NCBI GenBank assembly: GCA_015067585.1
Contig: SVMC01000002.1
Location: 49,560 to 113,559, forward strand
Reading direction: 5' to 3'
Length of the DNA: 64,000 nt
Source: Oscillospiraceae bacterium
Lineage (GTDB): Bacteria; Bacillota; Clostridia; Oscillospirales; Oscillospiraceae
The position numbers and the translations under genes are program-made. The notes under the pieces were generated by a model. That model worked only from the letters and a program-made list of their open reading frames with translations. It was not told where the DNA came from and ran no database searches. This document shows, one piece after another, positions 42,898-51,083 of this stretch (positions are counted from its first letter, which is position 1; every line of letters starts with the position of its first letter).

Positions 42898-43427
42898 GCG
42901 AAGAAAAGAAGCCCCAGGAGGCACCGGTAAGTGAGCAGAAGCGCAACGCTCTGATTCGGTATTTGGCCATCATGTTCGCTGTGGCCTTCGCTCTGGTGCT
43001 GCTGTCCTATCTGATTCAGGCCAGCAACTCCCAATCTACCATCGATCAGCTCAGCGCCACTTCTTCCAGTGCGCTGCAGAATGCCGCCCAGCTTCAGGAT
43101 ACCAACTGGGAACTGACCCAGGAGATCGAGCAGCTGCATGAGGAACTGGACAATGCCACCATTGCGGTATTAGAATATCAGGAGAGCGTGGAGGCGGAAA
43201 AGAAGGCTTCCTATCAGGAAGGCGTTATTAAGGGCCGGGAGGAAGGTGCCGCCCAGACCCGCAAGGCCTACACCCTGATGGCACAGGCCCTGGAAGAAGA
43301 AAACCCCGAGGCCCTGAAAAGGATCCTCGATGAGCTGGAGCCCATCAAGGGAAATCTTTCTCAGGATGCCCAGAAGGAATGCGACAATCTTTTGCAGCAA
43401 TATAATGCCCTGATCGGCAATGAATGA
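42894..43427 (+). CDS. Membrane-anchored coiled-coil protein, unknown function
   Basis: 177 residues. A short cytosolic start (MSEEKKPQEAPVSEQKRN), one helix (YLAIMFAVAFALVLLSYLI, residues ~23-42), then an extracytoplasmic coiled coil (QNAAQLQDTNWELTQEIEQL and onward) and a helical C-terminal domain. No family is recognised; the topology resembles small division or envelope proteins. The ATG overlaps the parB stop (ATGA) after AGGAGG, so it is translationally coupled to parAB. serS follows 37 nt downstream. A chromosome-envelope link is only suggested by position. Confidence 0.72.
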   Translation: MSEEKKPQEAPVSEQKRNALIRYLAIMFAVAFALVLLSYLIQASNSQSTIDQLSATSSSALQNAAQLQDTNWELTQEIEQLHEELDNATIAVLEYQESVEAEKKASYQEGVIKGREEGAAQTRKAYTLMAQALEEENPEALKRILDELEPIKGNLSQDAQKECDNLLQQYNALIGNE

Positions 43428-43464
43428 AGAAAAATAAACCTAATTCAACATGAGGTGACCAAAT

Positions 43465-44751
43465 ATGATTGACATCAAACGCATCAAGGAAAATCCCGAG
43501 GCCGTCAAGGCCGGCTTCCATGCCAAGGAAGTGGATTGTGACGCCCTCGTAGACCGCATTTTAGAGCTGGACGCGGAGCGCCGCAGCCTGATCGCTTCCA
43601 CCGAGGCGAAAAAAGCAGAGCAGAACCGTGTTTCCCGTGACATTCCCCGCCTGAAGAAGGCCGGTGAGGATGTTGCCCCCATCTTCAAGCGCATGGGCGA
43701 ACTCAAGGCTGAGATCGCGGAAAACGATGCCCGCCTGAGCGACATTGAGGCAGAATACCGGGTCAATATGCTGAGCCTGCCCAACCTGCCCGACGAAGAC
43801 CTGCTGCCCGGCGGCAAGGAAAACAATGTGGCCCTTCGTTACCATGGCGAGCCTCATGTATTTGATTTCGCTCCCCAGCACCATGTGGACCTTTGCACCA
43901 ATCTGGGTCTCATCGACTATGAGCGGGGCGCCAATCTGGCAGGCTCCGGCTTCTGGATCTATCGCGGCATGGGTGCCCGTCTGGAATGGGCCCTGCTGAA
44001 CTATTTCATGGACTGCCATCTGGCGGACGGCTATGAGATGGTCATGCTGCCCCATATGCTGGAGTACCGCTGCGGCGAGACTGCCGGCCAGTTCCCCAAG
44101 TTTGCCGACGAAGTTTATAAGATCGAAAACGCCACTGACGAGCGTATGCACTTCATGCTCCCCACCGCAGAGACCGCTCTGGCCTCCCTGCATCGTGACG
44201 AGATCATGAAGGAAAGCGATCTGCCCCATAAGCTCTTTGCCTATACTCCCTGCTTCCGCCGTGAGGCCGGTTCCCACCGTGCCGACGAGCGCGGCATGGT
44301 GCGCGGCCATCAGTTCAACAAGATCGAGATGTTCCAGTACACCCTGCCCGAAAAGTCCGACGAAGCCTTTGAAGAGCTGGTCATCAAGGCAGAGAACCTG
44401 GTGAAGGGCCTTGGCTTCCACTTCCGCACCGTGAAGCTGGCAGCAGGCGACTGCTCCGCCTCCATGGCCCGCACCTATGACATTGAGATCCAGATCCCGT
44501 CCATGAACGGTTATAAGGAAGTTTCCTCCGTGTCCAACGCCCGGGATTATCAGGCCCGCCGCGGCAACATCCGCTTCCGCCGTGAAGCCACCGGCAAGCC
44601 CGAGTTCGTCCACACCCTGAACGGCTCCGGCCTCGCCACCTCCCGCATCTTCCCGGCCATGGTGGAGCAGAACCAGCGTGCCGACGGCTCCGTGGTGGTG
44701 CCCGAAGTCCTGCGCAAGTATCTTGGCGGTCTGGAAATTATTGAGAAATAA
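43465..44751 (+). CDS. serS: Seryl-tRNA synthetase
   Basis: 428 residues, class II. The N-terminal antiparallel coiled coil (residues ~25-105) binds the tRNA-Ser long arm. Motif 2 is in FRREAGSHRADERGMVRGHQF and motif 3 in LNGSGLATSRIFPAMVEQNQ. Normal length and end (LRKYLGGLEIIEK). Preceded by GAGGTG. No T-box is seen in the 37-bp gap, so it probably rides on the parAB transcript. Confidence 0.96.
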   Translation: MIDIKRIKENPEAVKAGFHAKEVDCDALVDRILELDAERRSLIASTEAKKAEQNRVSRDIPRLKKAGEDVAPIFKRMGELKAEIAENDARLSDIEAEYRVNMLSLPNLPDEDLLPGGKENNVALRYHGEPHVFDFAPQHHVDLCTNLGLIDYERGANLAGSGFWIYRGMGARLEWALLNYFMDCHLADGYEMVMLPHMLEYRCGETAGQFPKFADEVYKIENATDERMHFMLPTAETALASLHRDEIMKESDLPHKLFAYTPCFRREAGSHRADERGMVRGHQFNKIEMFQYTLPEKSDEAFEELVIKAENLVKGLGFHFRTVKLAAGDCSASMARTYDIEIQIPSMNGYKEVSSVSNARDYQARRGNIRFRREATGKPEFVHTLNGSGLATSRIFPAMVEQNQRADGSVVVPEVLRKYLGGLEIIEK

Positions 44752-44769
44752 AGAAAAGGAGAATGTCCC

Positions 44770-45204
44770 ATGGCTAAAGAGAAAAAAGGCGGTTTCCTGA
44801 AGGAATTCAAGGAATTTGCCGTCAAGGGTAATATGTTCGACATGGCCGTCGGCGTCATCATCGGCGGCGCATTCAAGACCTTAGTGGATTCCCTCACCGC
44901 AAATGTCATCATGCCCATCATTTCCGTGTTCACCGGCGGCGTGAATTTCTCCGCATGGAAGATCACCCTGGGCACCAAGGTGGTGGAAGGCGAGACCGTG
45001 GCCAACGAGCTGCTGTTCGGTGACTTCGTCAGCGCCATCATCAATTTCGTCATCATGGCCTTCGTGGTATTCCTGATGGTCAAGGCCATGAACCGCCTGC
45101 GTGAGATGGGCAAGAAGCAGGAAGAAGAAGCACCCGCCGCTCCTCCCGAACCCTCCAACGAGGAAAAGCTCCTCACCGAGATCCGCGATCTGCTCAAGAA
45201 GTAA
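44770..45204 (+). CDS. mscL: Large-conductance mechanosensitive channel MscL
   Basis: 144 residues. GNMFDMAVGVIIGGAFKTLVDSL forms the pore helix TM1, NFVIMAFVVFLMVKAMNRL forms TM2, and the C-terminal bundle is LLTEIRDLLKK. The pentameric channel opens under hypo-osmotic stretch. A spacer rich in Pro, Ala and Glu (EEEAPAAPPEPSNEE) precedes the bundle. AAAGGAG lies upstream; a strong terminator follows. Confidence 0.95.
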   Translation: MAKEKKGGFLKEFKEFAVKGNMFDMAVGVIIGGAFKTLVDSLTANVIMPIISVFTGGVNFSAWKITLGTKVVEGETVANELLFGDFVSAIINFVIMAFVVFLMVKAMNRLREMGKKQEEEAPAAPPEPSNEEKLLTEIRDLLKK

Positions 45205-45212
45205 TACCCTCA

Positions 45213-45246
45213 CCGGGGATGGCAATGCCATCCCCGGCTTTTTTGC
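45213..45246 (+). terminator. serS-mscL terminator
   Basis: CCGGGGATGG pairs with CCATCCCCGG around CAATG, followed by CTTTTTTG. Confidence 0.92.
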
Positions 45247-45259
45247 CATTGTAAGCCCG

Positions 45260-45575
45260 CAAAAGCTTGCGAATTCGCCGGCAGTTCGTTTTAACGCAGC
45301 CGCCAACACCCTCTCCCTTTGGGAGAGGTGCCGCCAACGGCGGCGGAGAGGGGACGCAGGCTTGCCTCTTTTGCGCGCTGCCGCTTGTCGCCGGCGGGTA
45401 CCCTCTCAGTCAGCTTCGCTGCCGGCTCTCCCAAAGGGAGAGCGTGAAAACCGCACGGAAATTATTGCGAATTCGCCGGTAGTTTCTGCAAAAACGCAAC
45501 ATTTCCTGCCGGGCGATCGATGATCGCCCCTACATTATCACCGGAAGGCTCCTTCTGAGAATGTAGGGGCGTGCG
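45260..45575. repeat. Mosaic of nested intergenic repeats
   Basis: Two GCGAATTCGCCGG motifs (45268 and 45467 areas) bracket a 130-bp element whose ends are the palindromes CTCTCCCTTTGGGAGAG (45311-45327) and CTCTCCCAAAGGGAGAG (45426-45442). A family D unit (CGCCCCTACATT...GAATGTAGGGGCG) follows at 45515-45573. No gene is credible in this stretch. Confidence 0.7.
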
Positions 45576-45636
45576 ATGCTTCCATGGTTCTTTTTTTCCC
45601 GCTGGGGCATATGCTCCCCTCAAAGGGGGAGATCCT

Positions 45637-45888
45637 ATGCTGCAAATGCTGCTGCTTTTTGGGCTGCTGGCCCTGATGCTGTTCATTATCACCCTGCCGG
45701 TGCGCCTTGGATGGAAGGTGCTGTGCAATGCCCTGTGCGGCTTTGGCAGCCTGATCGTTCTGAATCTGCTGCATCCCATCACAGGGATGCTGTTTGAGCT
45801 GAATGTACTCACCTGCGCCATTGTCGGCACATTGGGCCTGCCCGGTGTGGGCGCCCTTGTGATCGCCCATTATGTGCTTGGGGGATGA
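45637..45888 (+). CDS. bofA: Pro-sigmaK processing inhibitor BofA family protein
   Basis: 83 residues, two membrane spans: LQMLLLFGLLALMLFIITLP, and a second that ends TLGLPGVGALVIAHYVL. NALCGFGSLIVLNLLHPI and NVLTCAIVGTLGLPG are the BofA family signature. In Bacillus, BofA restrains the SpoIVFB protease in the outer forespore membrane. The recR/yaaK genes that often adjoin it are absent. ATG after GGGGGAG. It supports a sporulating lineage. Confidence 0.85.
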   Translation: MLQMLLLFGLLALMLFIITLPVRLGWKVLCNALCGFGSLIVLNLLHPITGMLFELNVLTCAIVGTLGLPGVGALVIAHYVLGG

Positions 45889-45896
45889 TCGAGAAC

Positions 45897-45957
45897 AGGA
45901 CACAGGGGACGGTTCTATGTGTGCCCCGGCACACACAGAACCGTCCCCTGTGTCCTG
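45897..45957. repeat. REP family B, copy 3 (right flank of RAYT-B)
   Basis: AGGACACAGGGGACGGTTCT...AGAACCGTCCCCTGTGTCCT with the tip ATGTGTGCCCCGGCACACAC. It abuts the RAYT-B stop. Confidence 0.85.
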
Positions 45958-46704
45958 TTAGTATTTCTTTACTACATTAAAACCAATTCCCGTTAGTCTG
46001 CTAAGCTGTCTGATTGAAACGCCTTCTTCTTTCAGCTTATGCAGATATTTATTCCTGCTGTTCAGATCTAAGCTCTGAAAATCCGATACATTCTCACATT
46101 TCGAGATTTTTTTGATCAGCGCCTTTGCCTGCTCATCTGTTACGCGCCGAATCACTTTATCAGAAATGTCCAAACAGGATGCGTCTGCATTTTCGCTGTG
46201 TAATCCTATGAATTCATCAAGTGTTGCTTGCTGCAAGATATAATCAGTGTCGACAAGATCGCCTTGGTCGATGTACTCCAAATAACTGCTGTATGCATAC
46301 TCGTCAACCCGTTTACACAGTCCCGCTTTGGTAGGATTCTGATGAATATACCGTAACACTGTGAAAAAGTATTGTTCGCTATCTACCGGCTCACTTTTAA
46401 ACCGATCCTGAAACAGATGTCCGGCTCTCTGGTATTTTGTGTTGTACCAGTATACAAACCTCCCGCAGATCCGTTTGAATACCTGCTCCAAAGGCTCGTG
46501 CCCTTCTCTCATGAGCAGATGAATATGGTTCCCCATGAGGCAATATGCGTATAGCTTATACCCACATATTTCCTTGCATTCTTTCAGAGTTTGCAGAAAC
46601 TTATCATAGTCTTCTGAATCTTCAAAGATCTGCTGCTGATTGATTCCTCTGAGCATCACATGATAAATTCCGCTTTCGCTTTTTACTCTTGCCTTTCTTG
46701 GCAT
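45958..46704 (-). CDS. REP-associated tyrosine transposase (RAYT-B)
   Basis: 248 residues with the same design as the copy at 38.6 kb: MGNHIHLLMRE (His60, His62) and VLRYIHQNPTKAGL (Tyr119). The C-terminal HTH-like VSIRQLSRLTGIGFNVVKKY has diverged more, as expected if it reads a different REP. ATG at 46704 after AGGTGATGC. Flanked by REP family B on both sides (45897-45957 and a half unit at 46749-46776), whereas RAYT-A has family A. More AT-rich than the core genes. Confidence 0.92.
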   Translation of the reverse strand: MPRKARVKSESGIYHVMLRGINQQQIFEDSEDYDKFLQTLKECKEICGYKLYAYCLMGNHIHLLMREGHEPLEQVFKRICGRFVYWYNTKYQRAGHLFQDRFKSEPVDSEQYFFTVLRYIHQNPTKAGLCKRVDEYAYSSYLEYIDQGDLVDTDYILQQATLDEFIGLHSENADASCLDISDKVIRRVTDEQAKALIKKISKCENVSDFQSLDLNSRNKYLHKLKEEGVSIRQLSRLTGIGFNVVKKY

Positions 46705-46748
46705 ATTGCATCACCTATTTAAATATAGTACGAAGGCAGCCCTATGCC

Positions 46749-46776
46749 AACACATAGAACCGTCCCCTGTGTTCTC
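46749..46776. repeat. REP family B, half unit (copy 4, left flank of RAYT-B)
   Basis: AACACATAGAACCGTCCCCT then GTGTT. Only one arm is present, between the RAYT-B start and the lexA stop. Confidence 0.75.
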
Positions 46777-47348
46777 TAATATTCCCGCACCACCGCCCGG
46801 ACGAGGCCGAGGATGGCGGCTTCTTTGCCGTCGATGGGGGAATAATCGGGATTTTCCGGCATGAGCCAGACGCCGTCTTTCAGGTTCAGGCGCTTGACGG
46901 TGGCTTCGTCCCCCAAAAGGGCCACCACGATGTCGCCATGGTCGGCGGTGGACTGGGGACGCACCACCACGGTATCCCCCGAGAGGATGCCCGCATTCAC
47001 CATGGAATCGCCCCGCACCCGCAGGGCAAACAGGCCCTCGCCCCCTTCCCAGGGAAGGAAGCCTTCAATATTTTCCTGGGCCAGAATGGGCTGACCGGCG
47101 GTGACCACGCCTAAAATGGGGATGCCGCTGCTGCGGGGGATATTCAGACTGACCGCCCGCTTCTTGCCCGGGTCCCACTCGATGCGGCCCTGACGGGCCA
47201 GCTCTGTCATGTGGTAATGCACTGACGCGGTAGAGCGCAGGCCCACCGCCTGACAAATCTCCCGAATGGACGGGGCATAGCCGTGCCGGGCGGTGAAATC
47301 CGTGAGATACTGCAGGATCTCCTGCTGCTTTGTGCTGGTTCTTGCCAT
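46776..47348 (-). CDS. lexA: LexA SOS repressor
   Basis: 190 residues, slightly short for the family. The winged helix is at 1-65 (QQEILQYLTDFTARHGYAPSIREI), the self-cleavage site Ala-Gly in VVTAGQPI, the nucleophile Ser in RGDSMVNAG and the general base Lys in EATVKRLNL. RecA filaments trigger cleavage and derepress DNA repair genes. ATG after AGGAGGGATCGCC. A LexA-box-like site lies about 50 bp upstream, consistent with autoregulation. Confidence 0.96.
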   Translation of the reverse strand: MARTSTKQQEILQYLTDFTARHGYAPSIREICQAVGLRSTASVHYHMTELARQGRIEWDPGKKRAVSLNIPRSSGIPILGVVTAGQPILAQENIEGFLPWEGGEGLFALRVRGDSMVNAGILSGDTVVVRPQSTADHGDIVVALLGDEATVKRLNLKDGVWLMPENPDYSPIDGKEAAILGLVRAVVREY

Positions 47349-47398
47349 GGCGATCCCTCCTTGATTTTATATAGTATAGCATAAAGGGAAGAAAAACG

Positions 47399-47412
47399 CA
47401 AACATTTGTTTT
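47399..47412. promoter_or_regulatory. Candidate SOS (LexA) box
   Basis: CAAACATTTGTTTT matches 10 of 14 positions of the Gram-positive consensus CGAACATATGTTCG. It lies upstream of the lexA promoter (TATACT near 47375). Confidence 0.45.
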
Positions 47413-47471
47413 GGACACAGGGGACGGTTCTATGTGTTCCCGGGGAACACATAGAACCGTCCCCTGTGTCC
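47413..47471. repeat. REP family B, copy 5
   Basis: GGACACAGGGGACGGTTCTA...AACCGTCCCCTGTGTCC with the tip TGTGTTCCCGGGGAACACA. It lies in the lexA/tetR divergent region. Confidence 0.85.
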
Positions 47472-47480
47472 ATGTTCTTC

Positions 47481-47509
47481 TTGACACATTCTATTTTGTA
47501 CAATATAAT
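47481..47509 (+). promoter_or_regulatory. Promoter of the TetR-family gene
   Basis: TTGACA (47481-47486), 17 nt, TATAAT (47504-47509), 30 bp before the start: a consensus promoter. Confidence 0.8.
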
Positions 47510-47538
47510 AATTAAAAAATGGCGAAGGTGGGGGAAAT

Positions 47539-48123
47539 ATGCCGAGAAAGAACACCAGAAATACAAAAGGCCGCATTATTTCCGCGGCTTGGAAGCTGTT
47601 TTACGAGCAGGGCTATGAGGCCACCACCGTGGAGGACATTGTCTACGAATCCGAGACCTCCAAAGGCTCCTTCTACCACTATTTTGAGGGCAAAAATGCC
47701 CTTCTCGGCACCCTCGCCAATGTGTTCGACGAAAAATATGAGGAGTTGCAGCAGACCATGGACCCGGAAATGGACGCCATGGAGAAGCTCATCTATCTCA
47801 ACCACGAGCTGTTCGCCATGATCGACAGCGGTGTTTCCATGGACCTTCTCTCCCGCCTGCTGTCCACCCAGCTTTTGGCCAAGGGGGAAAAGCACCTCTT
47901 GGACCGCAGCCGCACCTACTTTAAGCTGCTGCGCCGCATCATCACCGAGGGGCAGAAGGCAGGGCAGCTCCGCTGTGACCGCAGCGCCGGGGACATCCTC
48001 AAGGCCTATGCCCTGTGGGAGCGGGCGCTGATGTACGACTGGTGCCTGTCCGGCGGTGAATACTCTCTGGTTGCTTATTCAGACAAGGTCACACCCCTGT
48101 TTTTGGAGAGTTATCGGGCATGA
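47539..48123 (+). CDS. TetR/AcrR-family transcriptional regulator
   Basis: 194 residues. The HTH is at 8-55: IISAAWKLFYEQGYEATTV, then SKGSFYHYFEGKNAL. The C-terminal ligand domain is all helical and not assignable to a ligand. It does not overlap a transporter directly, but putP follows 260 bp downstream. REP family B units lie on both sides, so its transcript is probably monocistronic. ATG at 47539 after GGTGGGGG. Confidence 0.88.
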   Translation: MPRKNTRNTKGRIISAAWKLFYEQGYEATTVEDIVYESETSKGSFYHYFEGKNALLGTLANVFDEKYEELQQTMDPEMDAMEKLIYLNHELFAMIDSGVSMDLLSRLLSTQLLAKGEKHLLDRSRTYFKLLRRIITEGQKAGQLRCDRSAGDILKAYALWERALMYDWCLSGGEYSLVAYSDKVTPLFLESYRA

Positions 48124-48183
48124 GGACACAGGGGACGGTTCTATGTGTGCTCTGGCAGCACACATAGAACCGTCCCCTGTGTT
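48124..48183. repeat. REP family B, copy 6
   Basis: GGACACAGGGGACGGTTCTA...GAACCGTCCCCTGTGTTTTTT with the tip TGTGTGCTCTGGCAGCACAC. The T-run makes it a likely terminator for the TetR gene. Confidence 0.85.
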
Positions 48184-48273
48184 TTTTCTTTTTTATTTTT
48201 GGATCCTTAGCATTACATATAATCGTACAGTTAAAAACCATTGAAATTAAAGGGAAAATGCAATATTCAAGAA

Positions 48274-48303
48274 ACGGAGTATAGAATTTATTCTATACTC
48301 CGT
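48274..48303. promoter_or_regulatory. Perfect palindrome upstream of putP
   Basis: ACGGAGTATAGAA-TTTA-TTCTATACTCCGT, a 13-bp perfect inverted repeat 78 bp before the putP start. A further TATACTCC lies at 48334-48341. Likely an operator; a hairpin in the leader is the alternative. Confidence 0.6.
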
Positions 48304-48381
48304 TCTGCCTTGCATTCTGGTTTGTTCTGTGCTATACTCCATGCATTACGATTGGCACGAATGTGCCGGGAGGAAAAGAAA

Positions 48382-49833
48382 ATGAATATTGAACTGATCG
48401 TATTTATCGTATACCTGGTATTTATGCTGGGTATTGGTGTGGTCTTCTTTCTGAAGTCCAAGGGCGGCGGCGAGAAGACCTACTTCCTTGGCGGCCGTCA
48501 GATGGGCCCCTGGGTCTCCGCACTGTCCGCAGGCGCTTCGGATATGAGCGCATGGGTCCTGATGGGCCTGCCCGCTTCCATCTATGCCGCCGGCATCGGC
48601 CAGGCATGGATCGCCATCGGCCTCGGCATCGGCTACACCGTGAGCTGGCTGGTTCAGGCACCCCGCCTGCGCCGCTTCTCCATCGAAGCCGGTGACTCCA
48701 TCACCATCCCCCAGTACCTCACCAACCGCTTCCTTTCCAAGAGCAAGGCCCTGCAGATCATCTGCGCGGTGATCTTCCTCGTGGCCTACACCGTCTATGC
48801 CGCCTCCTCCATCAAGGCCTGCGGCACTTTGTTCAATACCGTCATCGGCATTGATCCCACCATTGCCATGTATCTGGCAGCCGTTATCATCATCAGCTAC
48901 ACCTTCCTTGGCGGCTTCAGCGCTGTTTGCTGGACCGACTTCTTCCAGGGCCTGCTGATGCTGGGCGCTCTGCTGATCGCTCCCATCTTCGCGCTGACCC
49001 TCATCCAGTCCGGTCAGGGCGCTGCCACCGTGGAAGCCCTGCCCGAAGGCTACTGGAACCTGTTCGCCAACTGGAAGGATGTCATCTCCGGTCTCGGCTG
49101 GGGCCTTGGCTACTTCGGCATGCCCCACATCATCATCCGCTTCATGTCCCTGCGTTCCGACAAGGATCTGAAGAAGAGCGCCAAGATCGGCATCATCTGG
49201 ACTGTCCTGATCCTCGTGTTCTCCGTGGCCTCCGGCTGCATCGGCCATCTGCTGCTGGGCGAGATCGCAGACAGCTCCGTGGTATTCATCACCATGGTCC
49301 GCAAGATGTTCCCCGCCATCATCAGCGGCATTCTCCTGTCCGCAATCCTGGCTGCTGCCATGAGCACTGCTGACTCTCAGCTTCTGGCCAGCGCCAGCGC
49401 CTTCGCCAGCGATGTTTATAAGCCCGTGTTCCGCAAGAACAAGGCTTCCGATAAGGAAATGCTGTGGGCAGGCCGCTTCGTGGTTCTGATCATCGCTGTC
49501 ATCGCCGTTCTCATCGCCTCCAACCCCAACAGCGGCACCATCATGGGCCTTGTTGAAAATGCATGGGGCGTCTTCGGCGCCGCCTTCGGCCCCACCATCA
49601 TGCTGTCCCTGTTCTGGAAGCGCCTGACCTTCGGCGGCGCTGTGGCAGGCATCCTCACCGGTGCCATCGTGGACATTTGCTGGCTGGCCTTCCTTGGCTC
49701 TCTCGGCATCTACGAGATCATCCCCGGCTTCATCATGGGCCTGATCGCTGCGGTCGTCGTCTCCAAGTGCACCAAGGCTCCCTCTGCTGAGGTGGAAGCC
49801 CTGTTCGACAGAGCGGTTGCAGCAAAGGATTGA
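48382..49833 (+). CDS. putP: Sodium/proline symporter (PutP family)
   Basis: 483 residues, sodium:solute symporter with about 13 helices. It begins IELIVFIVYLVFMLGIGVVF. The Na+-site and substrate region reads LGGRQMGPWVSALSAGASDMSAW; the family signature ILAAAMSTADSQLLASASAF sits near residue 330. It imports proline with Na+. ATG at 48382 after GGGAGG; the reading from 48241 would cross the palindrome. It ends in a PutP-typical membrane segment. It is followed by a 10-bp hairpin and a LysR regulator. Confidence 0.92.
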   Translation: MNIELIVFIVYLVFMLGIGVVFFLKSKGGGEKTYFLGGRQMGPWVSALSAGASDMSAWVLMGLPASIYAAGIGQAWIAIGLGIGYTVSWLVQAPRLRRFSIEAGDSITIPQYLTNRFLSKSKALQIICAVIFLVAYTVYAASSIKACGTLFNTVIGIDPTIAMYLAAVIIISYTFLGGFSAVCWTDFFQGLLMLGALLIAPIFALTLIQSGQGAATVEALPEGYWNLFANWKDVISGLGWGLGYFGMPHIIIRFMSLRSDKDLKKSAKIGIIWTVLILVFSVASGCIGHLLLGEIADSSVVFITMVRKMFPAIISGILLSAILAAAMSTADSQLLASASAFASDVYKPVFRKNKASDKEMLWAGRFVVLIIAVIAVLIASNPNSGTIMGLVENAWGVFGAAFGPTIMLSLFWKRLTFGGAVAGILTGAIVDICWLAFLGSLGIYEIIPGFIMGLIAAVVVSKCTKAPSAEVEALFDRAVAAKD

Positions 49834-49864
49834 TTTTTTCGTCATTCTACATAGCAAAACCAAC

Positions 49865-49888
49865 GGTGCGCCCCATTTGGGGCGCACC
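49865..49888. terminator. Hairpin after putP
   Basis: GGTGCGCCCC-ATTT-GGGGCGCACC; the following run is short of T, so termination is probable but not certain. Confidence 0.6.
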
Positions 49889-49926
49889 AAAGCTTTCCCC
49901 AAGGTCATAAGAAAGAGGCTGTGACT

Positions 49927-50847
49927 ATGAATCTTCTGCACATGAAACACGCGGTGGTGGTGGCGAAGACCGGCTCTTTGAGCCGGGCTTCTGAGGTACT
50001 GCTCATCGCGCCTCCCAACATCAGCCGCTCCATTCGGGAACTGGAGGCGGATCTGGGCATTACCATCTTTGACCGCACCAAAAAAGGCATGGTGCTGACT
50101 CCTGCGGGGGAGGAATTCATCTATCTGGCGAAGGGCATTCTGAGCCAGATCGATCAGGTGGAAAAGCATTACCGGGAGCGGACCTGCCAGAAGCAGAAAT
50201 TTTCCATCTCCGTTCCCCGGGCCTGCTATATCTCCGAGGCTTTTACGGAATTTTCCAAGACCCTGAGCAATGCTCCCGCAGAGATCTTCTATAAGGAGAC
50301 CAATTCCCAGCGTACCATCCGGAATCTTCTGGATCACGACTATGCCTTAGGCATCATCCGCTATGCCGAAAACTATGACCGGTATTTCAAGGCGATGCTG
50401 GAGGAAAAGGGTCTGCGCTGTGAGATGGTGACGGAGTTCACATATTCCCTCATTATGAGTGCGCAAAACCCCCTGGCAAAAAAAGAGAAGATCACCTTCG
50501 ACGATCTTACAGCATACATAGAGATTGCCCACGCCGATCCCTATGTGCCCTCGCTGCCCCTTTCCAGGGTGGTGAAGGAGGAGCTGCCGGACAACATCGA
50601 CCGCCGCATCTTCATCTTTGAGCGGGCAAGCCAGTTTGAGCTGCTGTCCAAAAATCCCGGGACCTTTATGTGGGTCTCTCCGGTTCCGGAGGAACTGCGC
50701 CGCCGCTACGGTCTGGTGCAGAAAAAATGTGTGGACAATCAGAAGGTCTACATGGACCTTCTCATCTGCCGCAGGGATTACCGCCTTACCGATCTGGACC
50801 GCCGCTTTATTCAAAAGCTGGAGGAATCCAAAGAGAAAAATCTGTGA
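49927..50847 (+). CDS. LysR-family transcriptional regulator
   Basis: 306 residues. The N-terminal winged HTH reads MNLLHMKHAVVVAKTGSLSRASE with IAPPNISRSIRELEADLGITIF, and a PBP-like effector domain follows from ~90. It sits upstream of adhE in the same direction, with a TTATCGATTTCGATAA palindrome in the gap, so it may activate adhE. The proline symporter lies before it. The effector is unknown. Start ATG at 49927 (GTG at 49921 is possible). Confidence 0.88.
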   Translation: MNLLHMKHAVVVAKTGSLSRASEVLLIAPPNISRSIRELEADLGITIFDRTKKGMVLTPAGEEFIYLAKGILSQIDQVEKHYRERTCQKQKFSISVPRACYISEAFTEFSKTLSNAPAEIFYKETNSQRTIRNLLDHDYALGIIRYAENYDRYFKAMLEEKGLRCEMVTEFTYSLIMSAQNPLAKKEKITFDDLTAYIEIAHADPYVPSLPLSRVVKEELPDNIDRRIFIFERASQFELLSKNPGTFMWVSPVPEELRRRYGLVQKKCVDNQKVYMDLLICRRDYRLTDLDRRFIQKLEESKEKNL

Positions 50848-50880
50848 CCCGACCCCTGCAGGGTTTATATCGGTATAACC

Positions 50881-50896
50881 TTATCGATTTCGATAA
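50881..50896. promoter_or_regulatory. Palindromic operator upstream of adhE
   Basis: TTATCGATTTCGATAA, with a related ATAATCGATTTTA just downstream (50902-50914). The 236-bp gap 50848-51083 has no gene. It could be a LysR site or a redox-regulator site. Confidence 0.45.
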
Positions 50897-51083
50897 CACC
50901 GATAATCGATTTTAAGAATTCCAATTCGGAGGAATCGGTGATATAATCAGGATGCGGTCAGAGAGACGGCCGCTGAACAAAGCGTTCCATCCGGCGCGCA
51001 GAGCTTCTGCCGGCGCACCGATTTGAATAGGATATCAGAAGATCCCACGGAGGTATTCCCGGGATCGGAACAGGAGGACACAT

